A DNA stretch of 47,941 bases from Roseburia sp. (GTDB lineage: Bacteria > Bacillota > Clostridia > Lachnospirales > Lachnospiraceae), in NCBI GenBank assembly GCA_023667765.1, contig JAMOZS010000016.1, positions 1-47,941 on the forward strand, in the 5' to 3' direction. The translations under genes were made by a program, and so were the position numbers. The notes below the pieces were generated by a model. It ran no database searches. It saw nothing but the letters and a program-made list of their open reading frames with translations, and was not told the origin of the DNA. Shown in pieces: positions 9,767 through 16,540 of this stretch (the stretch's first letter is position 1; each line of letters opens with the position of its first letter).

Positions 9767-9924
9767 GGCATATACATCCTCCAATGCTTTCCTAATCCTA
9801 CAAATACATTCCGATATACTTTACAATTATCCTGCCTCCCAATATTCCCTGTTCCTATATTTGTCTCAACAAGATACAGGCTTGAAAAACACTTCAAATT
9901 CTCAATCTGATTCTATCCGGTTAT

Positions 9925-9953
9925 ATTATACTGACATAAAGTTCCTGCGTCAA
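9925..9953 (-). promoter_or_regulatory. Sigma-A promoter of the Wadjet operon
   Basis: On the minus strand TTGACG (9953-9948), a 17-base spacer and a perfect TATAAT (9930-9925). Transcription would begin near 9918, leaving a 5' leader of about 150 bases before jetA. The degenerate CRISPR repeat ends 14 bases upstream of the -35 box. Confidence 0.75.
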
Positions 9954-9967
9954 ATAATTATTGATTT

Positions 9968-10065
9968 ATCTGCGGATGTAGAAACTTAATTTTCTTTCTT
10001 AGCGATAGTTACTATAGTTGGGCAGCAAAATCTACAATAGTAGAAATTTATTTTTCTTTCTTAGC
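9968..10065 (-). CRISPR. Relic type V-A (Cas12a-type) mini-array: repeat, 26-nt spacer, degenerate repeat
   Basis: Read on the minus strand, 10065-10030 is a 36-nt repeat starting GCTAAGAAAG and ending AATTTCTACTATTGTAGAT. That ending is the conserved Cas12a crRNA handle, with stem TCTAC/GTAGA around loop TATT. The spacer is 26 nt (10029-10004, starting TTTGCTGCCC). A second 36-nt repeat (10003-9968) matches at 29 of 36 positions. Its changes cluster in the loop and 3' stem (TCTAC faces GCAGA, one mispair), as in a decayed terminal repeat. The AT-rich stretch 10066-10141 would be the leader. No cas gene is in the window. The unit starts 76 bases after the antitoxin-like gene and ends just before the Wadjet promoter. 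Confidence 0.8.
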
Positions 10066-10141
10066 TCGGGGAGCTCGGCAGCGCTTAATGCCAAAAATTG
10101 ATTGGATTTCTTATTTCTTGCGTTTTGTTTCCCGATATATA

Positions 10142-10318
10142 TTATACTTTCTGTAACTTTCTATCTTCCATTTCCTTTAAAAAAGCTCTCCCACCTTCAT
10201 TATAGAAATTAATCTTTTCTTGTGTTGTCATATTCTTGGTCAGTTCATAATGGTATTCTCTGATTTTGTGAATATCCTCAACCGTAAAATCAGGACTAAT
10301 AACAGGCTTTGTAATCAT
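10142..10318 (-). CDS. Small antitoxin-like protein paired with PIN toxin
   Basis: The 58-residue protein begins ITKPVISPDFTVEDIHKIRE and has a charged helical C-terminus (EKINFYNEGGRAFLKEMEDR). Short proteins with a PDFTxEDIHKxRE core are usual partners of PIN-domain genes in Lachnospiraceae, hence the antitoxin guess. GAGGA lies 6 bases before ATG 10318; ATG 10324 overlaps the stop of the PIN gene and is the alternative start. It follows the toxin, the reverse of the common antitoxin-first order. The CRISPR-like unit starts 76 bases after its stop on the same strand. No DNA-binding fold is recognised with certainty. Confidence 0.6.
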   Translation of the reverse strand: MITKPVISPDFTVEDIHKIREYHYELTKNMTTQEKINFYNEGGRAFLKEMEDRKLQKV

Positions 10319-10320
10319 AG

Positions 10321-10797
10321 TCATTCCTCACTCTCTAACAATACAGAAGGATTCCATATCTCAATCATCTTATATCCTTCTAAATTTGTAATTGCCCTTA
10401 CGCCTCTAATCGTTTTCACATTAACAATATGCTTGAAATTCCACGATATAATACAGTCACATTCATTCATAACAGCAGCCCCTATGTGCTGACAATCATC
10501 GAAACTCCTTTGTGTCAATATACCCATATCAATAATCTTTTCTGCCATCGACAGAACGTCGTCCGTAATATCCAATGTTGTGAACTGGATTTCATTCAGG
10601 CAGTCTATAAGTTTTGTTTTCTTCGGCTCATAACACTTTTGTATCTCTCTCAATGTAACTGTGGACAAATATACATCATATTTTCCATCTTTGAACATTT
10701 CCCATAGCTTTCTCGTATCTGCCATCTTCTCAGGTGCATCCTCCTGCAATAAATAGCTGATAACTGATGTATCTAAATATACCTTTAATTTTCGCAT
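10321..10797 (-). CDS. PIN-domain protein, VapC-like toxin
   Basis: The 158-residue protein fits a single PIN domain. The first acidic residue is Asp9 in KVYLDTSVISYLL. Then come Glu51 (TLREIQ), the pair Asp100/Asp101 in RSFDDCQHIGAAVM, and the end motif CIISWNFKHIVN. These match the metal-binding ribonuclease centre of PIN toxins such as VapC, which cut tRNA or rRNA. AGGGAGAGGG precedes ATG 10797. The next gene starts at or within its stop codon, implying one mRNA. Codons are more AT-rich than in the flanking core genes, consistent with acquired DNA. The RNA target cannot be inferred. Confidence 0.75.
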   Translation of the reverse strand: MRKLKVYLDTSVISYLLQEDAPEKMADTRKLWEMFKDGKYDVYLSTVTLREIQKCYEPKKTKLIDCLNEIQFTTLDITDDVLSMAEKIIDMGILTQRSFDDCQHIGAAVMNECDCIISWNFKHIVNVKTIRGVRAITNLEGYKMIEIWNPSVLLESEE

Positions 10798-11126
10798 ACA
10801 CCCTCTCCCTTATATAAGATTATTCTCATTCGTAACAGTTCAACCATACGGCACCGCAAAGTCAAGATTGCGGTTCTATGCAATTTTGCGGGACTTGCAG
10901 GCACAAATTATCTCTACTCCTATATCTATTATATTGTATCTTCTCTACCTTTTCAATGTTTAACCATGCTCTTTCGTCCATATTTTGAGGCCGAATTTCA
11001 TTTTTATTATTTCCTCTTTGCCCGCTTTTATATAAGAGTAATCCATAAGCACCAAAACTCTTTTCTCCTTGTATTTTACCGCAAAATTGACGTTATGTCA
11101 TTTTAGAAACTCATCTTCTCTTTGCA
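10798..11126. other. AT-rich intergenic region of the accessory island
   Basis: This 329-base stretch holds the toxin ribosome site (10801-10810) and the right copy of the 35-nt repeat (10832-10866). A small inverted repeat, CCGCAA / TTGCGG, lies at 10854-10873 just beside it. I see no gene and no convincing promoter. It marks the change from AT-rich island to spmAB. Confidence 0.5.
10832..10866 (-). repeat. 35-nt dispersed repeat, right copy (inverted)
   Basis: The reverse complement contains GCCGTATGGTTGAACTGTTAC and matches 593-627 at 28 of 35 positions, with all seven differences transitions. With the left copy it forms inverted ends around the macrodomain-Wadjet-CRISPR-PIN segment of about 10.2 kb. 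Confidence 0.6.
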
Positions 11127-11654
11127 TTACCCCATCATCCCCGCCAGCACCACGCTTGCCACCGTCCCCGCCAGGGTGGCAAGCAGGGCTCCGGTCAGAG
11201 TGTAACGGGTCTTAGTCACCTTCGCCGCCAGAAAATAAACGCTCATGGTATAAAATACGGTTTCCGTGCAGCTCATTAGAATAGAAGTTATGAAGCCCAC
11301 ATAGGAATCCGGGCCATTGGTCTTAAAAATATCCAGCACCAGCCCCGTAGCCGCCGAGGAGGAAAAAAGCTTCACTACTAATAACGGCAGTATCTGCGCC
11401 GGTAAATGTACCGCCTCTGTCAATGGCGCAAGGATAATCCCCAAAAACGAAAAGAAACCGGAGCTTCGCAGAACTCCTACTCCCACCATCAGACCAATCA
11501 GCGTAGGCATGATATCCACAACGACCTTCAGACCCTCCTTGGCTCCCTTCAAAAAATTCTCATAGGTTTTTACGCCGGACACCATTCCATAACCCACCAC
11601 AAAGAAAATCACCGCAGGGATGATTATATTCGACACCTGTGTCATAATGTTCAT
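11127..11654 (-). CDS. spmB: Spore maturation protein B
   Basis: The 175-residue membrane protein has several hydrophobic segments (IIIPAVIFFVVGYGMV, IMPTLIGLMVGVGVL, LLATLAGTVASVVLAGMMG). It carries the nucleoside-recognition/GATE-type core with SSAATGLVLDIFKTNGPDS, typical of SpmB. SpmA and SpmB are needed for spore core dehydration in Bacillus. Its ATG overlaps the spmA stop by 4 bases, so the two are co-translated. Presence of the pair is the best evidence in the window that the organism makes endospores. Confidence 0.93.
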   Translation of the reverse strand: MNIMTQVSNIIIPAVIFFVVGYGMVSGVKTYENFLKGAKEGLKVVVDIMPTLIGLMVGVGVLRSSGFFSFLGIILAPLTEAVHLPAQILPLLVVKLFSSSAATGLVLDIFKTNGPDSYVGFITSILMSCTETVFYTMSVYFLAAKVTKTRYTLTGALLATLAGTVASVVLAGMMG

Positions 11655-12283
11655 TTGCCCGCCCCCCTGTCCTTATATTTACAATAACAAATTGCCGTCA
11701 GGGTACTGATTGTTGTGGCGGCTATGGCCGGCGCAATTACTGCCGCGGGATTCACGCTGCCGTACTGGCTGCGATAAGCTATCATATTGACCGGAATCAG
11801 CTGCAGAGAGGAAATATTGATAATCAGAAAAATGCACATTTCGTTGCTGGCCCTGCGCTCCCTTCCCTTCCCGGCAGCTTCTTCCTCCGTTTCATAATCC
11901 ATATTGCCTCTCTCCCTCTCCAGCTCTGCCAAAGACTCCATTGCCTTTAAACCCGCCGGTGTACAGGCCCACCCCAAGCCGAGAATATTGGCAATGATAT
12001 TCGTGGCTATGTATCCCAAGGCCGGATGTCCCTTAGGTATCCGGGGAAACAAAAAATCCAGAAGAGGCCGGATGCCCCGTGTCAGCTTCGCTACCAGTCC
12101 TGCCTCCTGGGCAATTTCCATAAGTCCCATCCACAGCGCCATGACCCCTGCCATGGTGATGCACAGAGAAATAGCCTCCCCCGCGCTGTCCAGAGCGCCC
12201 TTCGTCACCGCCTCTAAATTACCGGTAAAAGCTCCATAGATAATTCCCAAAAGAATCATAAAGGCCCAGATATAATTCAGCAT
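11651..12283 (-). CDS. spmA: Spore maturation protein A
   Basis: The 210-residue membrane protein starts MLNYIWAFMILLGIIYGAFTG. It contains AISLCITMAGVMALWMGLME, GYIATNIIANILGLGWACTP and NEMCIFLIINISSLQLIPVN, all standard SpmA landmarks of the GATE-domain family. An acidic hydrophilic insert (about 118-145) separates the two membrane halves. GGAG precedes the ATG. It is first in the spmA-spmB pair, with about 190 bases of non-coding DNA separating it from the transporter cluster upstream. A role in spore dehydration follows from the family. Confidence 0.93.
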   Translation of the reverse strand: MLNYIWAFMILLGIIYGAFTGNLEAVTKGALDSAGEAISLCITMAGVMALWMGLMEIAQEAGLVAKLTRGIRPLLDFLFPRIPKGHPALGYIATNIIANILGLGWACTPAGLKAMESLAELERERGNMDYETEEEAAGKGRERRASNEMCIFLIINISSLQLIPVNMIAYRSQYGSVNPAAVIAPAIAATTISTLTAICYCKYKDRGAGK

Positions 12284-12450
12284 ATAAGATATCAGCTCCT
12301 GCCTGTTACTCTTAGGCTATTTTATTCTTTTTTTGCCTAAATCATGTCAATGTCGGAGCTTCTTATGCATTGATTATGCTTTGCTGCGCCGAGTGTGGCT
12401 GCTTTTGCAGCTTATGTCCGGGTATGGAGGAAAATAAGAAAGATACGAGA

Positions 12451-12494
12451 ACAAAAAGATAGGACGGTCACCCTATTTTGTACGGGTAACCGTC
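12451..12494 (-). terminator. Terminator of the ABC transporter operon
   Basis: On the minus strand GACGGTTACCC pairs with GGGTGACCGTC (11 bp, one mismatch, loop of 10) and is followed within a few bases by ATCTTTTTGT. It overlaps the last codons of the upstream gene. Confidence 0.6.
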
Positions 12495-12886
12495 ACCTCA
12501 GCGCCATCCACAAGTTCACCTGTTGAACTTACAACCACTCTGTCCCGAAAACCGATTCCGGAAACCACTTCCAGCAAGTCCTCCCTTTCCACTCCTGTCA
12601 CCAGCTGCACTTCCCGCACAAAGTCCCGTTCCTCTCCGTTTTTGATATCCTTATACAATACAAATACCGGCTGCTGCGTAAGCTCTCTGGATATGACCAT
12701 CCGGCTTGTGGTGCCCGTCTGGGTTTCCCCGTTTTCATCCACATATTCCATGGGAATCAACGCTTCCCCAAGATACTCCGCAGTAACCTGCGGCAGATTC
12801 CTCTCATGAATGGAACGGGCCGTAAAGGTTAATACCAACATGGCCATATAGAATACAACGCTTATCATCAGCCAGTGTTTCTTCAT
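12473..12886 (-). CDS. Small membrane-anchored protein with adaptor (MFP) C-terminal-like domain
   Basis: The 137-residue protein has one N-terminal membrane segment (LMISVVFYMAMLVLTFTA) and an outer part of about 110 residues. Its end, GFRDRVVVSSTGELVDGAEVTVTRT, resembles the last beta-barrel strands of periplasmic adaptor (HlyD/RND-type) proteins, which use a G-D-xVV-x(4)-L-x-DG-xxV pattern. The lipoyl and hairpin domains are absent, so it is not a complete adaptor. GGAGGG precedes the ATG. It is last in the operon with two sugar-type permeases. I do not recognise a named family; a role in assembling or gating the transporter is a guess. Confidence 0.5.
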   Translation of the reverse strand: MKKHWLMISVVFYMAMLVLTFTARSIHERNLPQVTAEYLGEALIPMEYVDENGETQTGTTSRMVISRELTQQPVFVLYKDIKNGEERDFVREVQLVTGVEREDLLEVVSGIGFRDRVVVSSTGELVDGAEVTVTRTK

Positions 12887-12928
12887 TCTGCACCTTCCCT
12901 CCTTTTGGTCAGAAAATCATCTTCCCTG

Positions 12929-13693
12929 TCAGTCGCTAAGCTTCCCCAGACACAGGCCGTTTTCAAGATACTCATTAAAATACTGATAAAACAGTAAAAC
13001 CGGAATCATAAAGATGACCGACGCCGGAAACAATACATTCCCCACATATTTTTCCGTGGACGCCAGAAAAATAGAAAGCGTCCGGTACTTATCCTCTTTC
13101 AAAAACAGCATGGGCTGCTCCAGCATATTCCAACAATCCGTAAACACAAACAGCACGACTGCAAAAATGCATACTTTTATTTGCGGCACAACAGCCGTCA
13201 GTATGATACGAAGCATGGAGTTTGTCTCAAGGCGGGCAGCCTCAATCATGCCGTTGTCAATCCCTTCCATATATTGGTGCATTACAACAACGCAAAAAGG
13301 CGAGAAGAAAAGGGGCAGAATAATTCCCTGGGGGGTATTCAGTAATCCCATATCCCGCAGCCCTATGTAATTCGGCAGTATGGTTACCTGAAGGGGCATC
13401 ATCATAAGCACAATATATCCCAGATAGAGTATCTTCTTCCCCTTAAACCGTCCCTGAGAAAAGCCAAACGCACAGAGAAGCCCTATGATAAGCTGGCCTG
13501 CGGTAATTGCCAGGCCATAGAACACAGAATTCCAAAACATGGGATAAAAGGTAAAGCAGTCAAACAATAAATCTCCATACCCCCGAAACGAAAAAGCCCC
13601 CTCCTGCCAAAAGGATAAAACCACTGTCGCCCCAATGGGGACAAAAAAGAACAGTCCCAGAAGAGATACCATACCTGTCATAAGCTTTCTCAT
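12929..13693 (-). CDS. ABC transporter permease, carbohydrate type (MalG-like)
   Basis: The 254-residue protein has about six membrane helices and the EAA loop IEAARLETNSMLRIILTAVVPQIK, which contacts the ATPase. The order of segments (FVPIGATVVLSF near the N-terminus, FYGLAITAGQLIIGLLCAFG, VLMMMPLQVTILPNYIGL) matches the CUT1 MalG family. It overlaps the upstream permease by 4 bases. The substrate is unknown; family precedent suggests an oligosaccharide or sugar-phosphate. Confidence 0.85.
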   Translation of the reverse strand: MRKLMTGMVSLLGLFFFVPIGATVVLSFWQEGAFSFRGYGDLLFDCFTFYPMFWNSVFYGLAITAGQLIIGLLCAFGFSQGRFKGKKILYLGYIVLMMMPLQVTILPNYIGLRDMGLLNTPQGIILPLFFSPFCVVVMHQYMEGIDNGMIEAARLETNSMLRIILTAVVPQIKVCIFAVVLFVFTDCWNMLEQPMLFLKEDKYRTLSIFLASTEKYVGNVLFPASVIFMIPVLLFYQYFNEYLENGLCLGKLSD

Positions 13694-14487
13694 TGGCTGT
13701 ACCTCCTCTGCACCTTTAAGCCTACCAACACTATCGCAAGAATAATGAGGGAAGTAAGGACAGCGCCTGTAGAAAGGCTCTGATAGTTCAGCTTCAGAAA
13801 ATGATTGTTCATATAATATTGCAGGGTATAGCTGTGCTCCGGCGGATAATTTGTACGATAAAACAGATAACTCTCCTTATATACCTTAAAGCTGTTTACA
13901 ATGGACAGCAAAACGCAAAACAAAATGGTCGGTGCAATCACAGGTACTGTAATTCCGGTATGTAACCGGAAAAAACCTGCCCCGTCCAGTTTCGCCGCCT
14001 CAAAAATATTACTGTCAATAGAGCCGAACGCCGCTGTCATTAAAATAATGCAAATCCCTATATTTTTCCAGACAAAAAGCAGATATATGGGCAATACCGT
14101 AGACGTGTCCTTAAAAAAAAGCTGCCATATCAGCGCCACGCTCGCCGTAGGAATCACCATGGGCAGGATAAACGCCGTTCTTATGACCTTGCGTTTCTTT
14201 ATGGCAAAGGTCATGGCGATGGCAATCACCAGTGCGCTGATAATCAATACCGGTACGCAGACAGCTATCAACAGTAAACTGTTTTTCAAGGCAAGCATAA
14301 AATATTCATTTTTCAATGTTTTCACATAATTATCAAGTCCAACAAAATTTCTTTTAAACTGATTATCTATCAGGGAATAAAAAAGTACCCGAAAATAAGG
14401 CATTACAAAGAAAACTGCCGTACCTGCCAGACTGGGGAGCATACAAATAATGCACTTTAATCTCCACGTTAATCCCTTACCCTTCAA
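13690..14487 (-). CDS. ABC transporter permease, carbohydrate type (MalF/UgpA-like)
   Basis: The 265-residue protein has six predicted membrane helices and the EAA loop EAAKLDGAGFFRLHTGITVP. The start (CIICMLPSLAGTAVFFVMPY) and the RNFVGLDNYVKTLKN segment are hallmarks of CUT1 MalF-type permeases. It pairs with the following MalG-like permease, with which it overlaps by 4 bases. No ATP-binding subunit is encoded in this operon, so a shared MsmK-type ATPase from elsewhere in the genome is likely. That last point is inference from other Bacillota. Confidence 0.85.
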   Translation of the reverse strand: MKGKGLTWRLKCIICMLPSLAGTAVFFVMPYFRVLFYSLIDNQFKRNFVGLDNYVKTLKNEYFMLALKNSLLLIAVCVPVLIISALVIAIAMTFAIKKRKVIRTAFILPMVIPTASVALIWQLFFKDTSTVLPIYLLFVWKNIGICIILMTAAFGSIDSNIFEAAKLDGAGFFRLHTGITVPVIAPTILFCVLLSIVNSFKVYKESYLFYRTNYPPEHSYTLQYYMNNHFLKLNYQSLSTGAVLTSLIILAIVLVGLKVQRRYSQ

Positions 14488-14533
14488 TCTTATACCTCTT
14501 ATCTCTTATCTTATCTCTTATCTTATCCACCCT

Positions 14534-16540
14534 TTATTCATTTAAATATACCGACATACGGCGGTCAGCTTCTTTAATCATATCCTCAAGGGACAGCTCC
14601 GACGCAAAATATCTCTCTAAATCCAACATATAAATTTCCCCCGGCGCCGAAAAATCAATAACCCCGTCCTTGTATATCTCATAAACCGAAGCGGCAAACT
14701 GACTGTCCGGATATCTGCTTTTGTCGCCGAAAAGGCCGTAATTATCAACCGACAGCATATATTCACACAGAGCAGAAATACAGGCAAGCACCGTGTCCAG
14801 ATTATCCGAAGCCGGATTCACGCAAATATAAGTGCATCTGGCCGAACTGGACGCTCCGTCAAAGGTCGAAAGACTGCATGCTTTTTCCTCATCCGAATGC
14901 ATCAGCTCTTCATAGGCAAGCGCCTCCGATTCCTCAGAGGAAAAGCTGACGCTTCCGGCTCCCGTCAGATAACTCAGAGACGGATTACCGTTTCCCCAGG
15001 GTATTTGTGATGCTTCCTTCATATTGGCTGCAAGGCTGCGAAAGTCTGCCGTATCAAAGGCCGTATGGGTTCTAAGATATACTTCCATATTGCTTTGAAT
15101 GAATGAGGAGGGATTAAACAGGAACTCATACTCCCGGCTTTCCGCACATTTACTGACGCCGGCCAGCAGTTTTTCGGGAGTATCTGCGGAAGCAAAATCC
15201 ACCCCCAATGCTTTACATTTCTCCTCATTATAAATCAATATAGGGATGCTTACATTAACGGGTATCATCCATATATTTCCGTCCTTATCCGTTGCGGCCT
15301 CTTCTATATACGGGAAACAGCTTTCCATATATTCTCTCACATAGGGCACGTCGTTCAGAGGATAATAAACGCCGTTTTCCTTTAAATTTTTTGCCATGCT
15401 CTGATGAGAGCCCATATAAAACACGTCAAAATCCCTGTCATTGGAAAGAACTGCCAGCGACAATTCTTCATCGCTTTTCTCTTCAAAGGTCGTCGTATAT
15501 CCGGCGAAAAACACAAACGCTCCATATACTCCCGAACCTACTATTCGTATTTCCCGGGTATCCTTAATGTAGACGGAATTCTTAAGCCTCTCGATTTTTC
15601 CGTCCATTCCGTTCCAGACATAAGTAAAACCATTCCTGAAAAAAATCCCCGCTCCATCCGGAACCGCCATGTTCGGCATCACATCTGCAACAGTTCCCTC
15701 CTTCAGCACGGAATAAGAAAGGGTATTGAGGTCGGAAATCCGCACGGCATTGGGGCTGTAAAACAGCAGTCCCCTGCCATCATAGGCGAAGCTGCAGATA
15801 CCTTCTATCTGTGTCGGCGTTATGTCAAGAATCTTCATACTTTCCGCATCTATACTTATCAAAACATAACCCTCTTCTTCGTCATAGGCATACAGCATGA
15901 TATTTCCATCCGGCATGTCCGATAACGCAATCGCCTCATTGAGAAACTGCTCCCTTCTCTCCTTTGTATGCATATCTATCACATACAGGCTCTTATTTCC
16001 CCCGTTTTGCATACTGCCCCTCGAAGATGCCGGCGTTGCAATACTATTGCCCAGCAAAAACAGCTTATCCTTGGAAAGGCACATTCTGCTTATTTTAACA
16101 AGGTCGGGAATCTCGCAAAACACCGTACAATCCCCGTTTGACAAATCCAGCTCGTAGATGCATTTTCTGATTTCATTATCCAGGGCAGTAAAATATGCCT
16201 TGTCCTGATAAACCGCAATGACTTCAATAGAGGAACTCATGCGCTCCTCTTCGTCCGTCCACCGATGCACCTCATTCCCCTGATTGTCATACAGAATCAC
16301 TCTGTTCTTCCACATTTCGCCGGATTCCTCCGTACTACATACATAAACGGTTCCGTCGTCATCCACTGTGACGCAGTTAATGTTTCCCTCCGTCTCATAG
16401 GTAAAAAATACAGGCCCCTCCTCCTGTTTACCGCTTGTCTCCTTCCCGCCCCCGCAGGAGGCTCCCAACAAGGTAACACATAACAGCCCTGCCAGCATCA
16501 GTCTCTTTCCTATCGTCTGCCTGTTATTTCCCTCCTTCAC
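14534..16540 (-). CDS. Lipoprotein: beta-propeller fused to ABC solute-binding domain
   Basis: The 668-residue lipoprotein has a signal peptide ending LLGASC (Cys29; Gly at -3 is slightly atypical). Residues about 45-330 contain repeated blade-like units (DDDGTVYVCS, QDKAYFTALD, KDKLFLLGNS, GFTYVWNG). Residues about 355-660 resemble a type 1 extracellular solute-binding protein: DFDVFYMGS, then ENGVYYPLNDVPY, DKDGNIWMIPVNVSIPILIYNEEKCKALGV. Normal solute-binding proteins lack the propeller, so this is a fusion. It precedes the two permeases and overlaps the upstream lipoprotein gene by 17 bases. The propeller may present polysaccharide or peptidoglycan to the binding domain, which is a guess. 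Confidence 0.75.
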   Translation of the reverse strand: MKEGNNRQTIGKRLMLAGLLCVTLLGASCGGGKETSGKQEEGPVFFTYETEGNINCVTVDDDGTVYVCSTEESGEMWKNRVILYDNQGNEVHRWTDEEERMSSSIEVIAVYQDKAYFTALDNEIRKCIYELDLSNGDCTVFCEIPDLVKISRMCLSKDKLFLLGNSIATPASSRGSMQNGGNKSLYVIDMHTKERREQFLNEAIALSDMPDGNIMLYAYDEEEGYVLISIDAESMKILDITPTQIEGICSFAYDGRGLLFYSPNAVRISDLNTLSYSVLKEGTVADVMPNMAVPDGAGIFFRNGFTYVWNGMDGKIERLKNSVYIKDTREIRIVGSGVYGAFVFFAGYTTTFEEKSDEELSLAVLSNDRDFDVFYMGSHQSMAKNLKENGVYYPLNDVPYVREYMESCFPYIEEAATDKDGNIWMIPVNVSIPILIYNEEKCKALGVDFASADTPEKLLAGVSKCAESREYEFLFNPSSFIQSNMEVYLRTHTAFDTADFRSLAANMKEASQIPWGNGNPSLSYLTGAGSVSFSSEESEALAYEELMHSDEEKACSLSTFDGASSSARCTYICVNPASDNLDTVLACISALCEYMLSVDNYGLFGDKSRYPDSQFAASVYEIYKDGVIDFSAPGEIYMLDLERYFASELSLEDMIKEADRRMSVYLNE

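Noticed and set aside
10066-10125. Possible further CRISPR repeat on the leader side
   Set aside because: Only short TTCTT similarity; no handle sequence and no proper spacing.
10220-10492. 90-codon plus-strand frame across the PIN pair
   Set aside because: Opposite strand of two better-supported genes, no ribosome site.
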